NCBI GenBank assembly: GCA_020723385.1 | Contig: DYIZ01000044.1 | Coordinates: forward strand, 1 to 41,031 | Direction: 5' to 3' | Source of the DNA: Candidatus Aquidulcis sp. | Lineage (GTDB): Bacteria > Chloroflexota > Anaerolineae > Anaerolineales > UBA4823 | Length of the DNA: 41,031 bases | Shown: one piece after another, positions 25,511 through 34,756 of the stretch | How the letters are laid out: each line of letters begins with the position of its first letter | How positions within the stretch are numbered: position 1 is the first letter of the stretch | Notes under the pieces: generated by a model | What the model saw: only the letters and a program-made list of their open reading frames with translations | The model's database searches: none | What the model was told of the DNA's origin: nothing | Program-made: the position numbers and the translations under genes

Positions 25511-27205
25511 TTATTTCGATGCGCGGTACTTTCGATAGGTGAGCCAATAGATCAGCAAACCAAACGGCCCTAAAAAGATCACCAGCAACGCCCAAAGCAG
25601 CCATTTTCCCCGAGGCGCTCGCGGGCTTCGCTCCAGCAGCCAAATGGTGATAACAAGCGACACGATCGTCACTGTGACCCAAATTGGCTTCAAACGATCA
25701 AAAATCGCCCGACTCCCCCACCCGAAAAGCGGCGGGAGCAAGACAGGGTGATCCTCCAGATATTGATTGGGATCATCCAATGCGGCAGCGTTCTCTTCCA
25801 TGCAAGGGAAGCTTTCAAACCCTTGCAACACCGTTTCAACATAGAAAGCTGAAACATCCACCTGCCAGGCGTTAGCAGCCACATACTCTGCATGGTCGAG
25901 AGCCATCTGATGGGAATATTCCTCGAGGCTGTGGCTGATGTCACCTGCGCCCGGCGCATGAACATCCAGCATCATTACGGGCGCTTGGCAGGAAAAATCG
26001 AGCTGCTCAAAGTCAATCGAGCGGATTTGTGGATTCTGGTTGGTGCGAAAGTGGATCTGCGCGCCGGCGGGATCGAAAACCGCGCTCCACACGGTATCTT
26101 CCACAGACACAGCTTTCAAAGCATCAAAGGCATAAGTGACAGCCGATTCTGAGCTTGTGGGCTCAAACGCTTTGACCCACTGGGCGGCAGTCACAAAACG
26201 GGTCAAAAAATCGCCCGAAAAATTCGGCAGAAAGCCTAAGGCTAGAACCTGAACGGGGACTTCTGGCGGGAGAACGTATTTACTCATATCTTCAGGGAGA
26301 GTCGCCATCTCCAGAACCAGCGTGACAGGGTTAGTCTCGCCTGGGTGAAGCGCGGTGAGACTAACTTCATCGCCTGCGGTATGTTGGGTAAGTACAGAGA
26401 AGAAAGTGTCTATGGACTGCTCACCCACCAACGCAACCCCATCAATGGCCGTGATCCAATCTTTCTCCCTGATCCCCGCTTTTGCCGCAGGGCCGTCCGG
26501 GGATACGCCGATAGCTTCCACCTTCCAATAGATCCCGGTTTCAAGAGCCGTCAGCGCGTCCTGGTAAGAGCTATTAGCCAGCGCCTTCACTGGGAGGGAA
26601 GCCCCAGCATAAACAACCATCTTGCCATTCAAAAATTCGATGATGGCGCACTCCCCTGTCCGATCACAAACCAGGTAATGGTCATATTCCATCGTACTTC
26701 GTGCGATTGCATCACTGGCAATCACCTCATCAATGGTGCTGTGATTATCGAGTTGATATTGAATCCAGAAGGGTGACCAGAGCGGCGGCCGCGCATCAGG
26801 AGCCTGGGCGACGGTATCGAGCAGAGACATAGTGCTGATCATCAAACCGGCCTCGTTCATACCTCCCCAAACCAATTGATACGCCGCGGCATTGAAGGTA
26901 ACGCTGCCGTATTTAGATATCCAGCGGGCATATTTACCAGAAGTGCTCGGTTCCCAGGCGGTCTTCAAAACATGCCGCTTGTTGACAAATGCCTGCCCAA
27001 CTTGCAGCGTTCCATGATCCATATTGGTCCCGAACACACAATGGTCACCATTGTCGAGGCAAAACGAGGTACACGCGCCACCTGAGGCTTCCAGGGCAAT
27101 CTGCTTGTCTACCAGAATAGATGTTGGCTCTGTATGGGGATATCCACAATTCATCATAACAATGGAGAGTGCCAGATATATTCCAAACAGCCGCTGTGTG
27201 TTCAT
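25511..27205 (-). CDS. Ntn-type linear amide hydrolase (C45/C59-like) with inserted PDZ domain and TM tail
   Basis: The protein has 564 residues from ATG 27205, five bases after the previous stop, with GGAG nine bases upstream. After a signal-like segment, the probable nucleophile Cys 45 lies in GACTSFCL, followed by VFGTNMDHG (58-66), the pattern of choloylglycine hydrolase / penicillin acylase-type enzymes. A PDZ-like domain (about 224-300, with GPAAKAGIREKDWITAIDG) interrupts this fold, and typical hydrolase sequence resumes afterward (AVTYAFDALKAV, SIDFEQLDFSC). Two TM helices end the protein (about 508-526 and 535-555). The enzyme would cleave amide bonds in an extracytoplasmic setting, with the PDZ perhaps recruiting a partner. 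Substrate unknown. Confidence 0.8.
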   Translation of the reverse strand: MNTQRLFGIYLALSIVMMNCGYPHTEPTSILVDKQIALEASGGACTSFCLDNGDHCVFGTNMDHGTLQVGQAFVNKRHVLKTAWEPSTSGKYARWISKYGSVTFNAAAYQLVWGGMNEAGLMISTMSLLDTVAQAPDARPPLWSPFWIQYQLDNHSTIDEVIASDAIARSTMEYDHYLVCDRTGECAIIEFLNGKMVVYAGASLPVKALANSSYQDALTALETGIYWKVEAIGVSPDGPAAKAGIREKDWITAIDGVALVGEQSIDTFFSVLTQHTAGDEVSLTALHPGETNPVTLVLEMATLPEDMSKYVLPPEVPVQVLALGFLPNFSGDFLTRFVTAAQWVKAFEPTSSESAVTYAFDALKAVSVEDTVWSAVFDPAGAQIHFRTNQNPQIRSIDFEQLDFSCQAPVMMLDVHAPGAGDISHSLEEYSHQMALDHAEYVAANAWQVDVSAFYVETVLQGFESFPCMEENAAALDDPNQYLEDHPVLLPPLFGWGSRAIFDRLKPIWVTVTIVSLVITIWLLERSPRAPRGKWLLWALLVIFLGPFGLLIYWLTYRKYRASK

Positions 27206-27210
27206 TTTTC

Positions 27211-29379
27211 TCACTCCAAAGGCTTGTCCTTTAGATAATCCAGCACAAGAATACACCCATTGTCGGAATTCGAAAGAACAATGACGGTATATCCGGTGTC
27301 GGGGTACATATTCAGGGATGAGCAAACTCCCGGAGCGCCGCCGCCGTGTCCTACCACGCGTTGCCCAGCAACCACCCGATCGAAGAAACCATAGGCATAG
27401 TTGGAATTTTCTCGGACAACGACTTTTCCAGTTAAGAGCAGCTCGGTTGATTCCGGGTTTAAAAGCTCGAAGCTCAATAAAGCATTACGGAAATTCAACA
27501 GGTCTTCCACGGTTGAGTAGCCGCCGCCGGCAGCAAAGCCCTCTCCAGGCATCAAAGCCGTGTTGCTGGTCAGGATGCCGGTCTCATTGCCCCAGATATT
27601 CCGGGTGGTGTAGCCCACAGCCAGGTTAGGCGTGTCGGCATCTATTTCGAACGCGCCGGTATTGACCATGCCGCTCGGGTCATAAATGTTTTGCTGGATA
27701 TATTCGTCATAACTCTGTCCTGAAACCCGTTCGATGATCAAGCCCAGCACAACGTAGCCGGCATTGCTGTATGAAAACTGCTCGCCGGGCTGGAATTGCA
27801 GCGGCTCGTTCACGAACAGCGGCAAAAAATCTGCGTTCGACCTGTATTGATGGGGGTTGGCGCTGAACTCTTCTGTGAACACATCCCCCAACCCCGATGT
27901 ATGGGTCAGGAGCTGGTGGATGGTAACTACGGTAGCGACCTCAGTATTTGGGTAGTCTGGGATATGCTGAATAATGGTGTCCTCGAGGGACAGTTTGTCG
28001 GATTCCATCAGTTGCAGAATGGCGACCGCCGTGAACATTTTGTTCATCGAACCCAGGTTGAATTTGGTATCAATCTGGTTGGGAATAGCCAGAGATTGAT
28101 CTGCCAGCCCATAGGCTTCTTCCAGGCGTATCTCACTCTCTTGGGCAATCAGCACCGCGCCAGAGAATTGGTCATTCGAGACCAATTCTTCCAGATAAGC
28201 CACAAAATCCGTAAACCAGGTCACGGATGGCTCTGCAGTCAATATCGGTGTGGCTGCAACGACGGGTGTTTCGACAGAAGTAATGCGCCATAACAATACT
28301 TCGCCGCGTTCGCCGCCGGAGGCGAATACTCGATCTACGGGCGAAAAAGCCACCGAGAAGATTTCTCCTTTGTGACCTTGTAAAGCGACCAACAGTTGAC
28401 CACTGGCTACATCCCACAACCGCACCAAACCATCAATACCACCGGAAACTAATAAACTGCTATCAGGTGAAAAATCAACAGCGCTCATTTTAAATTCATC
28501 AGCGACCAGGGTATACCTTAACTCGCCACTGCCGGCATCCCAAACCCGGATGGTTCGATCTCCGCTGGCTGAGGCAAGGGAGGCGCCGTCCGGTGAATAA
28601 GCAACTCGATAAACATTTGCTGTGTGACCGCCCAGTTTATGGAGCAGCTCCCCGCTGGACACTTCCCAGATGAGCACGCGAAAATCGGCTCCGCCGCCCC
28701 CTGATGCGATTCGACTGCCATCCGGAGAGAACGCTACGGAGCAGGATAACTCTTCCAGGCCGCGCAGTTCTCGCACCGGCTCTCCACTCCCCACATCCCA
28801 TAGCCGCACGATGCCATCTACATGGCCGGAGGCCATCATCGTACCATCTGGAGAGAATTCTACACCGCAAGCATCAAGCCCAGGATCATCTATCCGGCGG
28901 CTCACCTGCCTGCTGGATAGATCCCAGAATGCAATGGTCGCATCTTGCTCGATGGCGGCCAATAGTTGACCATCTGGTGAAAAATCTAAACCGCTCATGT
29001 AACCGGCGCCGCCTTGAAAAACTTGCATCATTTGGCCGGTGGCAACATCCCACAACCGGATAGTTCCATCATCCCCAGTGGAAGCCAGGAGACTCCCATC
29101 CGGTGAAAAATCGAGACTGCCCACGCCGCTGCTTTGACCAATCAGCGCCTGCGGGGTTGAGACTTCCACTCTGACGCCAACCGGTGTAAGGGTTGGCGTT
29201 ACGGGTGATGGCGTTTGGGCCAGGGGAATTGGCGTTGCCGTCGAGAGAGTGAAATCAGGCAGCCTGGGGGTGCTGGAAATGGTTGGGGGAGGCGCTGTAA
29301 CCGCGGCGGTTGCAGCCGGTCTACAACCAATCAGGATGAATAGAAGACATCCAGCTAAAGCGATAATTTTCGTTCTCAT
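27211..29379 (-). CDS. WD40 propeller fused to a serine beta-lactamase-fold domain, lipoprotein
   Basis: The 722-residue protein starts with a signal peptide and lipobox LIGC (Cys 19), then a Thr/Pro-rich linker (about 22-70), then seven WD40 repeats (about 85-370, each with FSPDG and a W-D or W-E end). These would make one full propeller. A beta-lactamase-fold domain follows, with S444-M-N-K447, Y537-S-N539 and GHGGGAPG. Bacterial WD40 proteins act as scaffolds; the fold's enzymes cleave esters or peptides. Joining both in one outer-surface protein is unusual. The ATG at 29379 has AGGTGA five bases upstream. Its stop lies five bases before the next gene, so they form an operon. Confidence 0.85.
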   Translation of the reverse strand: MRTKIIALAGCLLFILIGCRPAATAAVTAPPPTISSTPRLPDFTLSTATPIPLAQTPSPVTPTLTPVGVRVEVSTPQALIGQSSGVGSLDFSPDGSLLASTGDDGTIRLWDVATGQMMQVFQGGAGYMSGLDFSPDGQLLAAIEQDATIAFWDLSSRQVSRRIDDPGLDACGVEFSPDGTMMASGHVDGIVRLWDVGSGEPVRELRGLEELSCSVAFSPDGSRIASGGGGADFRVLIWEVSSGELLHKLGGHTANVYRVAYSPDGASLASASGDRTIRVWDAGSGELRYTLVADEFKMSAVDFSPDSSLLVSGGIDGLVRLWDVASGQLLVALQGHKGEIFSVAFSPVDRVFASGGERGEVLLWRITSVETPVVAATPILTAEPSVTWFTDFVAYLEELVSNDQFSGAVLIAQESEIRLEEAYGLADQSLAIPNQIDTKFNLGSMNKMFTAVAILQLMESDKLSLEDTIIQHIPDYPNTEVATVVTIHQLLTHTSGLGDVFTEEFSANPHQYRSNADFLPLFVNEPLQFQPGEQFSYSNAGYVVLGLIIERVSGQSYDEYIQQNIYDPSGMVNTGAFEIDADTPNLAVGYTTRNIWGNETGILTSNTALMPGEGFAAGGGYSTVEDLLNFRNALLSFELLNPESTELLLTGKVVVRENSNYAYGFFDRVVAGQRVVGHGGGAPGVCSSLNMYPDTGYTVIVLSNSDNGCILVLDYLKDKPLE

Positions 29380-29543
29380 AATTCACCTATTTTTCTTGAG
29401 TTGATTCACCTATATAACTTATTACACGCATCATTCCCGTTCATTACACCACTTTAGTGTTTGAGGAAGCGGGCTTATTATCCTTAATCAGCATGCCTCG
29501 ACTATGTATCGTCCAACGCCATGCGACTGATCAATGAAGATCA

Positions 29544-31475
29544 TCATGGCTGTCCTTCTCCTCTTGCCCACTCGACCGTGGGTATGATCCACTCGTCTAA
29601 CGGTTTGTATAAGAGGCCATGTCCTGTTCCAACGTTGAGCACGATCTCGTCATACTGGCCAATTCCCTCCCCGGTGGAAAACGAGAACATTTCCTGGCAA
29701 GAACCGGCCAGCTCATCCACAGAGTCATAAATCGCCAGAATGTTTCCGTAGAGATACATTTGCCCTTGCTTCAACATACCGGTCATCTCAGAGTTACAAC
29801 CGCCCAACAATACGAAGTTCATTTGCGAATTTTCCAGCGTATTGGAAACAAAGGCGGCAATATAGGCGCCTTTGGAGGCCCCCACGACGGTTATCTGGTC
29901 TGGAGGGACATTGGCTGCAAGCAGCAGGTTGATTTGCTCGACAGTTTTGCGGGCATAGATTTCGACGTCGGAATTCTTGGGCCGCTGCTCACTGATGACG
30001 ACAAAACCCTGGGATTGCAGCCGCTCCAGGATGGCGTCGTACTCGTATTCTCCGTAGACATCACTCACTGCTGGCAATCCCTGGTCTTCGATGATCTTGC
30101 CGTGGAGGTAGAACAAATACCTTTTGGCTGGATCAATGGTCCCAGGGAATCCGTAGGCAGAAGTTCCTGCCGTCGTTGCCGGGGTCGAAGTCGGCGCAGG
30201 TTGGTTGGAATGTGTCAGCACAGCCGGGAGGATGAATCTTTCCATGATCTCGAAAGGTTGGCCTTCGTCGTTGTCGTAATTGCTGCCGGTGAAGACAACC
30301 ACCATGTTCAAATCCGGGAAGACAGCAATCACCTGGCCGCCGTGTCCCGATGCGGCAAAGGAATGTACGGTCTCACCCGCGATGTGCACATCGCTCAACC
30401 ACCACAGGTATCCATACCCCTTCCCCCAGGTATCGTTGAAAGCCAGTGCGACATGCTCCCGGGTAGATTGCTCTACCCACGCCTGCGAAATGAGCTGCTC
30501 TCCCTGCCATTCCCCGTTTTGCAATATCAGCAGCCCCAGACGGGCCATTTCGCGCGGGTACATAGCCAAGATTCCGTCAATGTGTTCCCAGCCCCCCGAT
30601 GAAGTATCCCAAACCACACTTTTTGCACCCAGGGGTTCGAACAGGGATTGCTTGGCAAACTCTGGAAGTTCCATCCCGGTGGTTTTGATGAGCAAGGCAT
30701 TCAAAACAGTCGTGCCCGAAGTGCAGTACGCGAAGCTGGAACCCGGTGTGGTCTCCATTGGAAAACCTAGGATGTAATTAATGTCATCAGCCTGGCTGGG
30801 CTGGTTATTCAGGTAATAGGTCCGGGAATTTGGATCCCAATCATCACATTCCATTCCGGTTCGCATCGTGAGCAAATCTTCAATGGTGATGTTTTCCTTG
30901 CGCTCATCTGCATCGGACAGAGGCAGATATTCGGGAAAATACGGCACAACTTTCTCGTCAACACGCTTAAGGTAGCCCTGATCTATCGCTGCTCCGATCA
31001 AAAGTGAAGTGATGCTCTTGGTGACAGAGGCGATATCGTGACCGGAGTGCAATGTGAAGTGGTTGAAATATTCTTCGAATACCAGGCGCCCATCTTTGAC
31101 AATCAAGATACCGTCTATGTTTTGGTATTTGGGCTTTCCACTTGGCAGGGTGAGCGATTCGCCTCGCTCTCCGCGGTATATGGCATTGAGCATAGCGCTC
31201 ATTCTGCTCGCATCAATTCCTGCATCGGCCAACGAGGCAACCTCCCATCCATCCCCTATTTGTTCGGGGATTTTATCGTCCAGGCTGGCGGCAGCGTCAG
31301 GCGTCGGTGTGGGTTGAGGCGTGAAAGTGGCCGTCATCGTTGCAGGCGGAGGAACAGGCGTGTTGGTAAAAACAGGCCCGGTCGCGGTTGGGGCTGGCGA
31401 TGTAGCCGTTACCCCCGAACTGCATCCAGCCAGGAGCAGGATGAAAAATATCAACGCCACGTATCGGGCACGCAT
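29544..31475 (-). CDS. Serine beta-lactamase-fold domain fused to an alpha/beta hydrolase, lipoprotein
   Basis: The protein has 643 residues from ATG 31475 (AAGGA ten bases upstream; a GTG at 31502 is an alternative). It has lipobox LAGC (Cys 18) and a Thr/Pro linker. The first domain has S150-V-T-K153 and an ASGHGGQ motif; the middle motif is FAYCTSG, where most relatives have YxN. A second domain (about 430-643) has a nucleophile elbow GASKG in ITVVGASKGAYIAA and FLYLHGK near its start, like an alpha/beta hydrolase. One surface-anchored protein would therefore hold two hydrolases. The gap to the next gene holds no visible regulatory site. Substrates unknown. Confidence 0.85.
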   Translation of the reverse strand: MRARYVALIFFILLLAGCSSGVTATSPAPTATGPVFTNTPVPPPATMTATFTPQPTPTPDAAASLDDKIPEQIGDGWEVASLADAGIDASRMSAMLNAIYRGERGESLTLPSGKPKYQNIDGILIVKDGRLVFEEYFNHFTLHSGHDIASVTKSITSLLIGAAIDQGYLKRVDEKVVPYFPEYLPLSDADERKENITIEDLLTMRTGMECDDWDPNSRTYYLNNQPSQADDINYILGFPMETTPGSSFAYCTSGTTVLNALLIKTTGMELPEFAKQSLFEPLGAKSVVWDTSSGGWEHIDGILAMYPREMARLGLLILQNGEWQGEQLISQAWVEQSTREHVALAFNDTWGKGYGYLWWLSDVHIAGETVHSFAASGHGGQVIAVFPDLNMVVVFTGSNYDNDEGQPFEIMERFILPAVLTHSNQPAPTSTPATTAGTSAYGFPGTIDPAKRYLFYLHGKIIEDQGLPAVSDVYGEYEYDAILERLQSQGFVVISEQRPKNSDVEIYARKTVEQINLLLAANVPPDQITVVGASKGAYIAAFVSNTLENSQMNFVLLGGCNSEMTGMLKQGQMYLYGNILAIYDSVDELAGSCQEMFSFSTGEGIGQYDEIVLNVGTGHGLLYKPLDEWIIPTVEWARGEGQP

Positions 31476-31586
31476 ATCCGTTTGATTTCCTTGGGCAGAC
31501 ACCGCTCACTCTCGCTTGGTAAAAACGCTCTCCGGTCAGGCAAAAATCGTCACCAGGGTTGCCAGGCTGGCTCGATCTGGATCATT

Positions 31587-32495
31587 TCATGATCCCCTTT
31601 TCACCCAACACTCGCTGTTATACACTTTCGTGAAGCCGACAGATTGGTAAAACTCCAAATCCGAGCCGACATACGCGATAGTCGCCCCCAATGCAGCGCA
31701 CCGGCGGATGCCCTCCAACACCGCAGCCTTGCCAAGTCCTAACCGGCGGTAGGTTGGATCGGTGGCGACCGGCTCCACATAGCAGAAGCGTCCACTCGGC
31801 TCGTAGAACATGCCGCAGAAGGCAGCGAAATCGCCATTGGGGGCGGCCACGGCGATCTTCAGGTCGCGCCGCGCCTTGGGCGTGTCGAACATCCTGCGGC
31901 GGCTTTCGAGCGCATCAGCATCGTCGGGCGGCTCACCCTCGTGGTCAAAGCCGCGCCACAATACGCGATTGACCTTGACCCAATCGCACGCCTCTGCCAG
32001 GCTGGTCAGACGGAAACCTTCTGCAAGCGAGATAGGCGGTAATGGGTTGGGAATGTCGAAACGGTAAAGCGGGCGTGTTCCCTCCCGATCTTCTTCGTAG
32101 CCACGCGCCTGCACCAGCGCCAGGAATTCCGGGTCGTTGTCATTGGCGTAAGCCCAAAGGTATCGGCGGCCGTCTCTGCGAGAGATGCCTGTCAACTCCG
32201 TTTCAGCATAATCCAGCATCGCTTCACGCAGATGATGATAGGCGGGATGAAATTGGAAAAAGGCTTCGCCCAGGCACGATTCGTAGTGGCAGACGGCAAC
32301 GATTTGCCCCGAATCCTCCCAAACCCCTATTTTGCCCAGGTTGGATGCATCCAGCGCCTGATGGTAGTGCATGTATTCCCAGGCAGGTTCGAGCCAGTTG
32401 CCGTCCTGGTTGCCGGGTTGGTGGTGGGTGATGAGGAAATCAGACACGCGCTGGTAATCATCCGCGCCGTGATAGTGTCGAAAGGCAATCTTCAT
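31587..32495 (-). CDS. GNAT acetyltransferase, paralog of the 13371-14303 protein
   Basis: The 302-residue protein has a C-terminal GNAT domain with EPVATDPTYRRLGLGKAAV (acetyl-CoA loop R-R-L-G-L-G-K) and YVGSDLEFYQSVGF, where the final Tyr is the usual general-acid position. The N-terminal 150 residues form a degenerate copy. The layout and IAVAAPNGDFA segment match the protein at 13371. The ATG at 32495 has AGAGG six bases upstream and lies one base from the previous stop. The acceptor substrate is unknown. Confidence 0.87.
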   Translation of the reverse strand: MKIAFRHYHGADDYQRVSDFLITHHQPGNQDGNWLEPAWEYMHYHQALDASNLGKIGVWEDSGQIVAVCHYESCLGEAFFQFHPAYHHLREAMLDYAETELTGISRRDGRRYLWAYANDNDPEFLALVQARGYEEDREGTRPLYRFDIPNPLPPISLAEGFRLTSLAEACDWVKVNRVLWRGFDHEGEPPDDADALESRRRMFDTPKARRDLKIAVAAPNGDFAAFCGMFYEPSGRFCYVEPVATDPTYRRLGLGKAAVLEGIRRCAALGATIAYVGSDLEFYQSVGFTKVYNSECWVKRGS

Positions 32496-32496
32496 G

Positions 32497-33750
32497 TCAA
32501 ACCTCTTTGGGAATGGCCAGGCTGGGCCGGCCATCCCGGTAAGCAAGCTGGACCGAGAGCGCCCGGCCACGCTCATCCAGGTCGAATTCGAGCTTGAGCC
32601 AATCCGGGCAAAGGAAGCGATTCTCCCCGAGGGGGACCAGTTTCCAGGCGCCGCCCTGCCGGGAGTAGGTCAACGCGCCGCCCGCCAGCCCGATGGCGCG
32701 ATCCCCATATTGACCCACATAGCGCGCCAGGGTTGTTTCACCCAACCGGAGAGGCGCATAGGAATTGCGGGCAATTTCCAGGTCCCAATCCAGCTCCCGC
32801 TTGCGGATATCATCCTGACAGCCTTCGATCAGCCGTTCCAAGGCGTGCAGATGCGCCGCCTGCAAAGCCTCATCAGGCGGGACGGCGATATCTGGCTGCA
32901 CCCCCACGCCCTCCCAATCGCTTTGTGTGAAGGGGCTGATCGAGCGTCCGGAGGGATATTCCACCTGAAAATGCTCCTGGACGATCGCCATATCTGTGGT
33001 GTGCGCCGCGCCCAGGGTTGGCTCACCAATGACCGTGGCGCGCCCCATACTTTTGAGGATGTAGGCAAACGCTTCTCCGCCGGAACCGGTGACTCGGCTG
33101 GTGAGGATATACAGCGGCACATCCGGCATACATTTGCCCGGTACGTAGGGCATTGTCCATAATTGCTGGGTTTCATTGGTCGGGCGATAGAAGAACGAAT
33201 CATATAGTTTGGGTTCAGGTTTGACGAAATAGCTGACATACACCTGCAGGGTTTCGGCTTCTCCGCCGCCGTTCCGCCGTACATCGAAGATCAGCGCGTC
33301 GCAGTGGGAAACGAGCTGCATGAGCGCCACGATGCTATCGCCCGCTCCGGGGAAGCCGATCCAGGCAAAACTGTGTAAATCCACGTACCCGATGTTGCCG
33401 GGCAGGTGCTCGATCTTTTCGATGCCGAAATTCGCCCGGCAGACGTAAGCCTTTAGTTGAGCCAGCTCTTCATCACTGGCATGCTCCTCGCCGTAGAGGG
33501 TGCTGGTCAGCGTCGAATCATACAATACCGACCAATGCTGGTCGTCCGATGCCTGGCGCAGATCGGTAGTCAGCCGGTCAGCAAACTCGTGGGGAGAGAG
33601 AATGTCGTCATAATATCCCCGTTCCCATTGGGTCTCGATAAATCGGGCAATCGCCAGTCCCTTTTCGGGGAAGATATATTGTTCGCGCGCCAGGCGGGCG
33701 ATGTCTTGAACAATCGCCTGGCGAATGGCCGGGGTAAATTCTTCAATCAT
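32497..33750 (-). CDS. S41 family peptidase
   Basis: This 417-residue S41 (C-terminal processing peptidase / IRBP-like) protein has the substrate-binding and fold signature DVRRNGGGEA (156-165), then the nucleophile region LTSRVTGSGGEAFAYILK (216-233, Ser 223 likely catalytic), then VIGEPTLGAAH. There is no signal peptide, and the N-terminal IRBP-like helical region replaces a PDZ domain. It should cleave peptides in the cytosol or be re-routed; S41 members commonly process C-termini. It is followed one base later by a GNAT gene. The identity of the general base Lys is not certain. Confidence 0.88.
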   Translation of the reverse strand: MIEEFTPAIRQAIVQDIARLAREQYIFPEKGLAIARFIETQWERGYYDDILSPHEFADRLTTDLRQASDDQHWSVLYDSTLTSTLYGEEHASDEELAQLKAYVCRANFGIEKIEHLPGNIGYVDLHSFAWIGFPGAGDSIVALMQLVSHCDALIFDVRRNGGGEAETLQVYVSYFVKPEPKLYDSFFYRPTNETQQLWTMPYVPGKCMPDVPLYILTSRVTGSGGEAFAYILKSMGRATVIGEPTLGAAHTTDMAIVQEHFQVEYPSGRSISPFTQSDWEGVGVQPDIAVPPDEALQAAHLHALERLIEGCQDDIRKRELDWDLEIARNSYAPLRLGETTLARYVGQYGDRAIGLAGGALTYSRQGGAWKLVPLGENRFLCPDWLKLEFDLDERGRALSVQLAYRDGRPSLAIPKEV

Positions 33751-33809
33751 GGCATTTCCCTTTCAGGTTTCCCGTTTCTCCCAACACTTGCTGCTGAGTC
33801 CTCAGAAAG

Positions 33810-34064
33810 TCAATCCTTGAAAAACTCGAAGTTGGCTACATATGCCTCGTACACAATGGGGGAGGCGCTCATCGCGGCGATGCATCGCTCCACTTCAGTG
33901 CTGGAGGCGGTGATGATAAATTTCGGCCCGGTGCTATCGAAGTAAAGCCTGCCGCGACTGGAATCGCCGCCTTCCCGATAAGGATATGGCAGCGTACTCA
34001 AAAGCGATATGGCGCCAGCAAATGGTGTATCCATTTTGAAAACAACGCATATATCAATCGTCAT
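33810..34064 (-). CDS. Small hypothetical protein
   Basis: This 84-residue protein is of unknown function, with a central REGGDSSRGRLYFDSTGP stretch and no cysteine motif. The ATG at 34064 has AGAAGG six bases upstream, supporting translation. It is isolated by 59 and 57 bases from its neighbours, with no TM segment or signal peptide. I do not recognise a family. A small ligand-binding or dimeric protein is possible. Confidence 0.6.
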   Translation of the reverse strand: MTIDICVVFKMDTPFAGAISLLSTLPYPYREGGDSSRGRLYFDSTGPKFIITASSTEVERCIAAMSASPIVYEAYVANFEFFKD

Positions 34065-34121
34065 GGGCAGCCTTCTTTCAGCCGATGGCGCAGGTTCCCA
34101 CCTTCGGAATCAAAAAGTTTG

Positions 34122-34688
34122 TCACTGTTCCCACGCCTTCCTCAACAACGCAAGCATGTATAAATCAGCAAAACCTTTGTCGCCCCAATTTTCATATTCT
34201 CTCAACAAGCCCTCGTTGCGGAAACCGAGCTTCTCGAGCAGTTTTACTGAGGCGGTATTCTCAGGCATGACAACGGCATCAATCCGATTCAGGTTCATCT
34301 CCTCGAAACCAAGGACGATGATTGCGCTCAACGCCTCTGCCATAATTCCCTGGCGCCAGAAGGGGCGCGCCAGCTCATAGCCGATGGACGCCCGAAGATG
34401 CCAGGAATGGATCCCGTAATATCCGCAAGTGCCGATCACAAGATCATCCTCTTTCCGGGCGATCCCCCAGCGGATGCACCGCCGGTTGGTAAAACCGTTC
34501 TCCCAGGCCTGGATTTGATCGCTGGCTTGAGAGACACCCGTGAATGTAGCATCATCATAATAGCGGGTCACTTCATCGTCAGACAGGATGCCGAACAGTG
34601 CATTCGAATCTGATGCCTGCATTCTTCGAAGAACGAGCCTGGCAGTTTCCAATTGCGGAAAAGATTGAAAGATGTTATTGATTGACAT
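34122..34688 (-). CDS. RimJ/RimL-type GNAT acetyltransferase
   Basis: This 188-residue protein has the standard RimJ/RimL layout: RLVLRRMQASDSNALF near the N-terminus, LARPFWRQGIMAEAL as the acetyl-CoA motif, and VVMPENTASVKLLEKLGF near the end. These enzymes acetylate protein N-termini or small amines. No specific substrate can be given. It is the second RimJ/L-type gene of the window, not adjacent to the first. The start at 34688 has only a weak purine tract. Confidence 0.9.
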   Translation of the reverse strand: MSINNIFQSFPQLETARLVLRRMQASDSNALFGILSDDEVTRYYDDATFTGVSQASDQIQAWENGFTNRRCIRWGIARKEDDLVIGTCGYYGIHSWHLRASIGYELARPFWRQGIMAEALSAIIVLGFEEMNLNRIDAVVMPENTASVKLLEKLGFRNEGLLREYENWGDKGFADLYMLALLRKAWEQ

Positions 34689-34756
34689 TGTTTTCCAATG
34701 CTTTCAGGTGAGGTGATCGCCATTCTATCTTCGGCGGCTGGTTATTCTCGGAATAC

